From: Paraburkholderia antibiotica
GTDB taxonomy: Bacteria > Pseudomonadota > Gammaproteobacteria > Burkholderiales > Burkholderiaceae
DNA: 64,000 bases
NCBI RefSeq assembly: GCF_012927125.1
Contig: NZ_JABBFZ010000014.1
Location: forward strand, 62,001 to 126,000
Direction: 5' to 3'
Shown: positions 57,986 to 64,000 of the stretch, piece after piece
Layout of the letters: every line of letters starts with the position of its first letter
Numbering within the stretch: position 1 is the stretch's first letter
The notes under the pieces: model-generated
What the model saw: the letters and a program-made list of their open reading frames with translations, nothing else
Database searches by the model: none
What the model was told of the DNA's origin: nothing
Made by a program: the position numbers and the translations under genes

Positions 57986-58438
57986 TTAGCCCTGGTCGCG
58001 GACCACGTCGGCCCAGCAGTTCGGCGTTTCGTACAGACGCACCTTATGCAGACGCAGGTTCACGCCGTAATGCGCGTCGTACACGTTCGCGAGGATGTCG
58101 AACGCGATCGCGGCGAGGTTCTCGACGGTCGGAATGCGATCGAGCACGATCGTCTTGTGGCCGGCCATGCTGTCGAGAAAGCCGCGCACCTGCGTGTCGC
58201 CTTCGTAGACGAGAAACGCGTGGTCCCACTTGTCGACCAGATGCTCGTTGGCGAGCGACTTCACGTCGGCGAAGTCCATCACCATGCCGCGATCGGGCGC
58301 GCCTTCGGTGTCGACCAGATCGCCTTGCAGTGTGATTTCGAGCACGTAGCGATGGCCGTGCAGATTACGGCACTGGCTGCGGTGATCGGGGATGCGGTGG
58401 CCCGCGTCGAATTCGAGTTTTCGGGTAATCGTCAGCAC
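57986..58438 (-). CDS. queD: 6-carboxytetrahydropterin synthase QueD
   Basis: A 150-residue enzyme for the second step of the 7-deazaguanine (queuosine) pathway. Zinc and catalytic residues are visible in FDAGHRIPDHRSQCRNLHGHRYVLEI (His, Cys, HxH), with MVMDFADVKSLANEHLVDKWDHAFLVYEG and ETPNCWADV at the end. The start is GTG at 58438 (LTITRKLEFDAGH), six bases after the queE stop. Same-strand cluster queC, queE, queD. Confidence 0.95.
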   Translation of the reverse strand: MLTITRKLEFDAGHRIPDHRSQCRNLHGHRYVLEITLQGDLVDTEGAPDRGMVMDFADVKSLANEHLVDKWDHAFLVYEGDTQVRGFLDSMAGHKTIVLDRIPTVENLAAIAFDILANVYDAHYGVNLRLHKVRLYETPNCWADVVRDQG

Positions 58439-58444
58439 GGCAAA

Positions 58445-59077
58445 TCAGGGAATGTTCAGATACTTGTGGGTCTGCATCGACAGGCGCCATTGCGGATGAC
58501 GCTTGCACCAGTCGATCGCGAGCTTCGTGTTGATGTCGCGCGACGGGCCGTCCATCGGCTGGACGAGGAAATACTCGAAGTCGAGCTTCGCGTAGTCGGC
58601 GAGGCGCTGATTGTCCTGCGGAATCACGACTTTCAGCTCGTTGCCCTTCGTCACGACGAGCGGTGCGTCGGCCTTCGGGCTCACGCAGATCCAGTCGATC
58701 GTCTCGAGCACCGGCAGCGAGCCGTTGGTTTCGATCGCGATCTCGAAGCCGGCCGCGTGCAGCGCATCGACGAGCGGCTGATCGATCTGCAGCATCGGTT
58801 CGCCGCCGGTGCAGACCACGAAACGCTCGCCCTCGCCTTGCGGCCATTGCGACGCAATCATCGCGACGAGTTCTTCAGGGGTGCGGTACTTGCCGCCGTT
58901 CTCGCCGTCGGTACCGACGAAATCGGTATCGCAGAAGCGGCACACGGCGTCCGCGCGATCCTCTTCGCGGCCCGACCACAGATTGCAGCCCGCGAAGCGG
59001 CAGAACACGGCCGGACGCCCGGCATTCGCGCCCTCGCCCTGCAACGTGTAGAAGATTTCCTTGACCGCGTAAGTCAT
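58445..59077 (-). CDS. queE: 7-carboxy-7-deazaguanine synthase QueE
   Basis: A 210-residue radical SAM enzyme, third step of queuosine precursor synthesis. The cluster cysteines are in FCRFAGCNLWSG and VCRFCDTDF, spaced C-x14-C-x2-C, as in Burkholderia-type QueE rather than the plain C-x3-C-x2-C motif. FYTLQGEGANAGRPAVFCRFAGC, CTGGEPMLQIDQPLV and FEIAIETNGSLPV are further signatures. ATG at 59077. It precedes queD by six bases and follows queC by about 134. Confidence 0.95.
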   Translation of the reverse strand: MTYAVKEIFYTLQGEGANAGRPAVFCRFAGCNLWSGREEDRADAVCRFCDTDFVGTDGENGGKYRTPEELVAMIASQWPQGEGERFVVCTGGEPMLQIDQPLVDALHAAGFEIAIETNGSLPVLETIDWICVSPKADAPLVVTKGNELKVVIPQDNQRLADYAKLDFEYFLVQPMDGPSRDINTKLAIDWCKRHPQWRLSMQTHKYLNIP

Positions 59078-59211
59078 GCTGCTTTCTGCCTTGTGTTCCT
59101 GAATGAATGAGCCCGATTGATCCCGAACGATCCCGAACGATCCCGACTGAGCCGTGAGTGCGGACGCTCCGCATGTGAGACCTATGCCTCACTCACATGC
59201 CACCTGAACTA

Positions 59212-59943
59212 TCAGACCGGTTCGGTGACGTTTTCGCCGGCGAGATACGCCTCGTAGCCGCGTTTGCGCAACCGGCATGCCGGGCACTCGCCGCAGCCGA
59301 AGCCCCATGCGTGCAACTCGGCACGCTCGCCGACATAGCAAGTGTGCGTCTCGACGCGCACCAGCTCGACGAGTTCGTCGCCGCCGAGCTCGTGCGCGAG
59401 ACGCCACGTGTCGGCCTTGTCGAGCCACATCAGCGGCGTCTCCAGCGCGAAGCGCGTGTCCATGCCGAGATTCAGCGCGACCTGCAACGCCTTCATCGTG
59501 TCGTCGCGGCAATCGGGGTAGCCCGAGAAATCCGTTTCGCACATACCGCCGACCAGCACCTGCAAACCGCGCCGATACGCAATGGCCGCGGCGATCGTCA
59601 TGAACATCAGATTGCGGCCCGGCACGAACGTGTTCGGCAAACCGTTGGCCGTAGCTTCGATCTCGATCTCGCGCGTCATCGCGGTGTCGCTGATCGCGCC
59701 GAGCAGCGACAGATCGATCATGTGATCCTCGCCGAGACGATCGGCCCACGTGGGAAACGCACGCACGACAGCCTGACGGAACCCTTCGCGGCACTCGAGT
59801 TCGACGCGATGCCGTTGACCGTAATCGAAGCCGAGCGTTTCGACCGTGTCGTAACGCTCGAGCGCCCATGCGAGACAGGTGGCGGAATCCTGGCCGCCGG
59901 AAAACAGCACGAGCGCGCTACGCTTAGCGTCTTTGCGGATCAC
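59212..59943 (-). CDS. queC: 7-cyano-7-deazaguanine synthase QueC
   Basis: A 243-residue PP-loop ATPase that makes preQ0. The PP-loop is ALVLFSGGQDSATCLAWAL; other signatures are LGFDYGQRHRVEL, PNTFVPGRNLMFMTIAAAIAYRRG, GGMCETDFSGYPDCRD and the C-terminal zinc cysteines GFGCGECPACRLRKRGYEA. The frame is open to 60039, but GTG at 59943 (VIRKDAKRSALVLFSG) with ACGGAG upstream is the likely start. First gene of the que cluster. Confidence 0.95.
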   Translation of the reverse strand: MIRKDAKRSALVLFSGGQDSATCLAWALERYDTVETLGFDYGQRHRVELECREGFRQAVVRAFPTWADRLGEDHMIDLSLLGAISDTAMTREIEIEATANGLPNTFVPGRNLMFMTIAAAIAYRRGLQVLVGGMCETDFSGYPDCRDDTMKALQVALNLGMDTRFALETPLMWLDKADTWRLAHELGGDELVELVRVETHTCYVGERAELHAWGFGCGECPACRLRKRGYEAYLAGENVTEPV

Positions 59944-60307
59944 CGTGAAACTCCGTGAATGAAAGTGCCACGTCGCGCTACGCGAGGTGCGCCATGCGAG
60001 CAACGCGACGCGACGTGTGCCGGCATTGCTGCCGGCCAAAGCAGTATAGGTCGTGCGTTGCGCGTGAACGTGGCTGGGCGCTTATACCGCCGATCGTCGG
60101 GCGAAGGATTGGGTGCTTCGATGCTTCGTGGTGCCTGGTACTGCATTACGAGCTGCGCGATTGCGTGCGCGCCTGTATGCAAGTCCTTGAAGTGGCGCGA
60201 TTTTATCACGCGACACCGAATGCCACCGGAGCCTGCCGCCCGGGCTTCGCGCCCCAGCCTGCTTCACCGACGCCTGACGAATCCAAACAACGACTGCCCG
60301 CCAAACG

Positions 60308-60343
60308 GAAAAGCCCCAGGAATCTTGCGATTTCCTGGGGCTA
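60308..60343 (-). terminator. Terminator of tRNA-Phe
   Basis: On the minus strand a ten-base stem AGCCCCAGGA / TCCTGGGGCT, loop of about 11, followed by TTTT, directly downstream of the tRNA 3' end. Confidence 0.85.
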
Positions 60344-60348
60344 AATCC

Positions 60349-60424
60349 TGGTGGCCTGGGGCGGAATCGAACCACCGACACGCGGATTTTCAATCCGCTG
60401 CTCTACCAACTGAGCTACCGGGCC
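60349..60424 (-). tRNA. tRNA-Phe (GAA)
   Basis: A 76-base cloverleaf on the minus strand, starting GGCCCGGTAGCTCAG and ending with encoded CCA. Anticodon stem GCGGA/TCCGC with loop TTGAAAA gives GAA (Phe). T-arm GGTGG-TTCGATT-CCGCC. The acceptor arms GGCCCGG and CCAGGCC pair except for C5 against A68, which would be C-G in the usual tRNA-Phe. Otherwise the gene looks functional. Confidence 0.95.
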
Positions 60425-60518
60425 AACGAAGAACGAAACTATATCAAAGGGTTTTTAGTTCAGCAAGCCCTTTCGTAAAAAAATCTGCTGGGCCGCGTTT
60501 GTCTGCAATGCGTGACGC

Positions 60519-61208
60519 TCACTCGCCCTTGTTCTTGCCGAGATCGACGCCGAGTTGCTTCAGCTTGCGATAAAGATGCGTGCGCTCCAGACCGGTCTTC
60601 TCCGCGACGCGCGTCATGCTGCCGTTCTCGCGCGCGAGGTGATATTCGAAGTACGCGCGCTCGAAGGCGTCGCGCGCATCGCGCAGCGGAATGTCGAACG
60701 AGATCGATGCGGTTTGCGCGGCCAGCGCGCCGCCGCTCATACCGTCGGCCGACAGCATCGGCAACGCGGCCGCGGACGCGACCGTCGATGCGCTGACCGG
60801 CATGGCCGGCTTCGCGGCGACACCGCCCGGGACCGCCGCCGCGTTGCCGCGAGCGAGGCCCTGCTCGACTGCCTTCAGCAGCTTCTGCAACGCGATCGGC
60901 TTTTCGAGGAAGTTGAGCGCGCCGATCTTGGTGGCTTCCACCGCGGTGTCGATCGTCGCGTGGCCGGACATCATGATGACGGGCATCGTCAGCTGTCCTT
61001 GCGCGGCCCATTCCTTGAGCAACGTCACGCCGTCGGTGTCGGGCATCCAGATGTCGAGCAGCACGAGGTCCGGCGCCTGACGCAGACGGAACTCGCGCGC
61101 CTCCTGCGCATTTTCAGCGGCCTCCACGACGTGCCCCTCGTCGCTCAGGATCTCCGAGAGCAATTCCCGGATGCCCATTTCATCATCTACCACCAGGATG
61201 GTTGCCAT
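60519..61208 (-). CDS. NtrX-like response regulator lacking the AAA+ domain
   Basis: A 229-residue regulator. The receiver domain (residues 1-120) has ILVVDDEMGIRELLSEILSDEGH, phosphoacceptor in LVLLDIWMPDTDGVTLLKEW and MMSGHATIDTAVEATKIGALNFLEKPI. The C-terminal Fis-type helix-turn-helix is GSMTRVAEKTGLERTHLYRKLKQLGVDL. Both ends match NtrX, but the central sigma-54-interacting AAA+ ATPase is absent, replaced by about 65 residues of Ala/Gly/Ser-rich linker. It therefore should not activate sigma-54 promoters. It starts directly at the stop of the NtrY-like kinase, so the two are coupled. Confidence 0.9.
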   Translation of the reverse strand: MATILVVDDEMGIRELLSEILSDEGHVVEAAENAQEAREFRLRQAPDLVLLDIWMPDTDGVTLLKEWAAQGQLTMPVIMMSGHATIDTAVEATKIGALNFLEKPIALQKLLKAVEQGLARGNAAAVPGGVAAKPAMPVSASTVASAAALPMLSADGMSGGALAAQTASISFDIPLRDARDAFERAYFEYHLARENGSMTRVAEKTGLERTHLYRKLKQLGVDLGKNKGE

Positions 61209-63635
61209 TTACGCTGCCCTTGTCTGCACTGTTGCTTTTGTCGTTCCCTGCGACACACCACCGTGTGCCGGAGACGCGCCTGTACCATGCGCGCCCGGCG
61301 CCGCAGGGTCGTCCGCCAGTTGAAGGAAGAGGATCGAAATCTGCGCGCCTTCGATCACATCGCCGGCTTTCATGCGATTGCGAATGTCGATGCGCGCGCC
61401 GTGTTCGTCGACGATCTTCTTGACCATCGCAAGACCGAGGCCCGTCCCCTTGGCCTTGGTCGTCACGTAAGGCTCGAACGCGCGCGTGAGAATGCGCGCG
61501 GGGAAACCCGGTCCGTTATCCGACACTGTCAGACGTACCGCGATGCGGACCTTTCCTTCCGCGTCGGGGTCTCCGTATTCTACTGTCCTCGTCTCGAGCA
61601 AAACACGCGGATGCGCGACTTCGGCGACCGCATCCTGCGCGTTCTGCAGCAGGTTGTGGATCACCTGACGCAATTGCGTCGCGTCACCGCGAATCGCGGG
61701 CAGCGTCGCAAGCTCGACCTGGATCGCGCCCTTGCCTTCCTCGATACCGTACAGCGTGAGCACCTCGCTGACCAGATCGTTCAGTTGCAGATGCGCGAGC
61801 ACCGCGGGCGGCGTGCGCGCGTAGTCGCGGAAATCGTCGACCATCTGCTTCATCGCGGCGACCTGATTGACGATCGTCGTCGCGCCGCGCTTGAGCACGT
61901 CCGCGTCCGACGGCGCGAGCTTGTCGGCGAGTTTCATCTGCAAGCGCTCGGCCGACAGTTGAATCGGCGTGAGCGGATTCTTGATCTCGTGCGCGAGCCG
62001 CCGCGCGACTTCGCCCCAGGCGATCGAACGCTGCGCGGAGATCACGTCGGAGATGTCGTCGAACACGATCACGTAGCCCGAGGTCTGCAGGTCTTCCGCA
62101 TCGCGCCCGTTAGCCGCGACGAGACGCGCGCCGCGCACGAGCAGCGTCAACGGCTCGGTTTCGCCGGGCACCGGCACCGAGAACTGCTGCTGCCAATGAC
62201 CGTTGTCGTCGTGGCCGTCGCCGCTCGCGGCCTCGCGGTCGGCGAACGCCTTGCGCACCATCGCGCCGAATTCGCTGAGCACGCCGATCTGATCGAGCGA
62301 CGAACCGAGCGCGGTCTGGAACGGCTGACGGAAAATCCGCTCGGCGCCGCGATTCGCGGTGGTGAGCCGGAACTGCCGGTCGAACACGAACACGCCCGCG
62401 GTCAGATTCGCGAGGATGCTCTCCAGATACGCTTTTGAATGCTCGAGCGCGACGCGGTTCTTTTCGACCGCGGCGCGCGCTTCGGAGAGCTGCCGCGTCA
62501 TCGCGTTGAACGACTGCGTGAGGAAGCCGAGTTCGTCGCGCGATTTGATTTCGCGCTTCGGCGTGTAGTCGCCCTCGGTAATTTCCTTCGTGCCCTGCGC
62601 GAGCAGGAACAGCGGCCGCGCGAGCTGATTGCCGAGCGCGAGCGCGAGCATCATCGCGATGAAGGTCGCCAGAAACAGCGACAGCGTCAGCGTGCCGATG
62701 TACATCTTGCGCAGGCCGGTGCGGCCGAGCGCTTTCTCCTGATACTCGCGATACGCCCGCTGCACCGCATCGGCATTGCGCGCGAGCGTGCGCGACACCG
62801 GCTGCGTGAGTTGCAGGAAGCGCTCGGCGGGCTGCAGCAGCGACGCGTTCGAATCGGGAATGCGCTGCACGACGCGCAGCCGCAACACGCCCTTGCCGCC
62901 CGCCGCATGCTGATCGCCATCCACTTCGCCTTCGATCGCCGCATAGCCGTGGCCGCGGGCCTGCTCGATCATCAGCGGCGTCGGCAAATCGTTCGGCAGC
63001 AGCGTCGCGTAATTGCCGGACGCCTGCGCGACCACGTGCATGTCGGGCGTCGCGCCGGACATGCTGCGCGTCGGCTCGACGATCGTCGCCTCCTGCACGC
63101 CGAACTGGTCGCGCAACCGCAGCAGCGTGAGCGTGGTGCCCGACGCATCCGCGGTTGCGAGTTGCTCGGACATCAGCCGCGCCTTCGTCTGCAGATCGGA
63201 CAGCGACGCGTCGAGCATGCCGCGCCCGAGATTCAGGCCCGACGCGAGCGCGGTTTCGACGTTCACGTCGAACCACGATTCGATACTGCGCGACACGAAC
63301 TGATACGACACGATGTAAATGATGCCGCCCGGCACCACGCCGACGAGCGCCATGAAGAACGCGAGCTTCGCTAACAGCCGGGTGCCGAATTTACCGGTGC
63401 GTAATCGCACGATGATGATGACGACGAGCGTCGCCACCACCAGCAGAAAGATCATCGCGACCGCGACGTTGGCCGCGTACAGCCACTGGTAGTAGCGGTC
63501 GAAGAATTCGGTATTCGCGCTCGCGGCGGCCAGCAGCACGAGCAGCAGCACGGCCGTCACGGCGACCGTCGACACCAGCACGCGCACGACGATGCTGCTG
63601 ACGCTGGTAGGAGATGAGCGCACTTTATTTAGCAC
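61209..63635 (-). CDS. NtrY-like sensor histidine kinase
   Basis: An 808-residue inner-membrane kinase. Three hydrophobic segments lie in the first 110 residues (VLVSTVAVTAVLLLVLLAAA; VAVAMIFLLVVATLVVIIIV; LAFFMALVGVVPGGIIYIVS), then a periplasmic sensor region, a fourth helix with HAMP (LFLLAQGTKEITEGDYTPKREIKSRDELGFLTQSFN), a PAS domain (LTAGVFVFDRQFRLTTANRGAERI), the H-box ARRLAHEIKNPLTPIQLSAERLQ, and ATPase boxes (QVIHNLLQNAQDAV; DNGPGFPARI; GTGLGLAMVKKI). This is the NtrY layout (COG5000). It overlaps the upstream DUF4390 gene by 11 bases. Confidence 0.93.
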   Translation of the reverse strand: MLNKVRSSPTSVSSIVVRVLVSTVAVTAVLLLVLLAAASANTEFFDRYYQWLYAANVAVAMIFLLVVATLVVIIIVRLRTGKFGTRLLAKLAFFMALVGVVPGGIIYIVSYQFVSRSIESWFDVNVETALASGLNLGRGMLDASLSDLQTKARLMSEQLATADASGTTLTLLRLRDQFGVQEATIVEPTRSMSGATPDMHVVAQASGNYATLLPNDLPTPLMIEQARGHGYAAIEGEVDGDQHAAGGKGVLRLRVVQRIPDSNASLLQPAERFLQLTQPVSRTLARNADAVQRAYREYQEKALGRTGLRKMYIGTLTLSLFLATFIAMMLALALGNQLARPLFLLAQGTKEITEGDYTPKREIKSRDELGFLTQSFNAMTRQLSEARAAVEKNRVALEHSKAYLESILANLTAGVFVFDRQFRLTTANRGAERIFRQPFQTALGSSLDQIGVLSEFGAMVRKAFADREAASGDGHDDNGHWQQQFSVPVPGETEPLTLLVRGARLVAANGRDAEDLQTSGYVIVFDDISDVISAQRSIAWGEVARRLAHEIKNPLTPIQLSAERLQMKLADKLAPSDADVLKRGATTIVNQVAAMKQMVDDFRDYARTPPAVLAHLQLNDLVSEVLTLYGIEEGKGAIQVELATLPAIRGDATQLRQVIHNLLQNAQDAVAEVAHPRVLLETRTVEYGDPDAEGKVRIAVRLTVSDNGPGFPARILTRAFEPYVTTKAKGTGLGLAMVKKIVDEHGARIDIRNRMKAGDVIEGAQISILFLQLADDPAAPGAHGTGASPAHGGVSQGTTKATVQTRAA

Positions 63636-64000
63636 GTTCGGTTGCCGTGAAGGTGAAGCGTTTCCATTCGGACGAGAGGTTCCAGTCGCGGTTGTTCACC
63701 GCGTCGATCTGGAACGGCTTGGGCATCAGCGCGATGTCGAGTTGCATGCGCACCGACGCGGTATAGGTTTCGCCGACGCGCACCTGATTGCGGTCGATTA
63801 CATGCCACGAGGTCACGTGCTTGATCACCGCGAGCGCATCTTTCAGCGTGGAAAAGCCGAGCTGCAGACCGCCCGACGATACGCTCGACACGCGATACTC
63901 GCGCGTGAGCGGTTGAAACGACAGCCGCAGACTTTGCGACACGCTGACCGGCTGTTCGTCGAACCAGTACCAGCGCGGCCGGCTCAGTTCGAAATCCGTC
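63625..64000 (-). CDS. DUF4390 family protein (5' end outside window)
   Basis: The frame is open through the right edge of the window, so the start is not seen. The visible 125 residues read TDFELSRPRWYWFDEQPVSV at the edge, then LRLSFQPLTREYRVSS, LGFSTLKDALAVIKHVTSWHV and WNLSSEWKRFTFTATERAK, the DUF4390 pattern. Members lie upstream of NtrY-like kinases in betaproteobacteria; their role is unknown, probably envelope-associated. It overlaps the kinase start by 11 bases, indicating one operon (DUF4390-ntrY-ntrX). Confidence 0.85.
   Translation of the reverse strand, partial: TDFELSRPRWYWFDEQPVSVSQSLRLSFQPLTREYRVSSVSSGGLQLGFSTLKDALAVIKHVTSWHVIDRNQVRVGETYTASVRMQLDIALMPKPFQIDAVNNRDWNLSSEWKRFTFTATERAK

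Larger units (their letters stand above)
59944..60518. other. Region between queC and ntrX-like gene (holds tRNA-Phe)
   Basis: 575 bases. It contains tRNA-Phe (60349-60424) and its terminator (60308-60343), both on the minus strand. The 360 bases from queC to the terminator show no gene or clear motif and presumably hold the queC promoter. Confidence 0.6.

Noticed and set aside
1..64000. CRISPR arrays, insertion sequences, prophage genes
   Set aside because: No regularly spaced repeats, transposase motifs or phage structural genes were seen on reading both strands.

Overview
The window is GC-rich (by eye mid-60s %), densely coded chromosomal DNA from a betaproteobacterium of the Burkholderiales, most likely Paraburkholderia or Burkholderia sensu lato. 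Supporting evidence is the gene content and order (metK/acyltransferase/dapF/DUF484/xerC; COG0523 protein/dksA/hslVU/RegBA; slmA/metX/metW/ampG; gatCAB divergent from mreBCD-mrdA-rodA; queDEC; NtrYX-like pair), the protein sequences, and frequent GTG starts. I see no phage, insertion sequence or CRISPR array. Most of the window is housekeeping.

Layout. 1-1.5 kb: end of a molybdenum hydroxylase-type operon (coxG, xdhC/coxI). 1.7-5.3 kb: a Fur-box-like site, a DUF3857/transglutaminase protein, SrkA kinase, a small conserved protein. 5.7-13.3 kb: a tripartite RND efflux operon (pump, adaptor, outer-membrane lipoprotein) followed by an MFS exporter. 13.6-17.2 kb: small membrane proteins, an aldo/keto reductase, a phytanoyl-CoA dioxygenase-like enzyme, an Arg-rich hypothetical. 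17.5-20 kb: metK and a lipid A-type acyltransferase, divergent. 20.1-22.25 kb: an accessory island of lower GC carrying a polymorphic-toxin-like gene, its immunity-like gene, an orphan toxin C-terminal fragment and a second immunity-like paralogue. 22.6-31.5 kb: dapF, DUF484, xerC, rlmI-like, COG0523 metallochaperone, dksA, hslV, hslU. 31.6-38.8 kb: RegB/RegA redox two-component pair, a TPR/glycosyltransferase-like protein, a CWC zinc-ribbon protein, argB, a pyrimidine 5'-nucleotidase-like HAD protein, slmA. 39.2-43.9 kb: metX-metW, ampG, an M48 protease. 44-49.3 kb (minus strand): exonuclease III, PPK2, gatB, gatA, gatC. 49.6-56.2 kb: the rod-shape operon mreBCD-mrdA-rodA. 56.3-64 kb (minus strand): Sel1-repeat protein, HpaI-type aldolase, queD, queE, queC, tRNA-Phe, NtrX-like regulator, NtrY-like kinase, DUF4390 protein (runs off the end).

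The most notable observations are regulatory. The leader of metX (about 39245-39326) has the features of a SAM-II riboswitch: P1 stem, the GATTT...ATTGC loop and the ATAAATG-NN-GCTAAA tail, with an extra hairpin inserted. It is followed by two mutually exclusive stems, one of which would cover the ribosome binding site. The leader of metK (minus strand, about 18833-18936) has the same topology in a more divergent form, with a downstream stem that covers its Shine-Dalgarno. If both are real, the gene that makes SAM and the gene that starts methionine synthesis are both read out by SAM-II-type RNAs. The second notable item is the toxin/immunity island with a decayed duplicate module. Smaller points: a DksA lacking three of the four zinc cysteines beside a COG0523 gene, an NtrX-like regulator lacking the AAA+ domain, an HslV with residues before its catalytic threonine, a histone-H1-like tail on MreC, and an acceptor-stem mismatch in tRNA-Phe.
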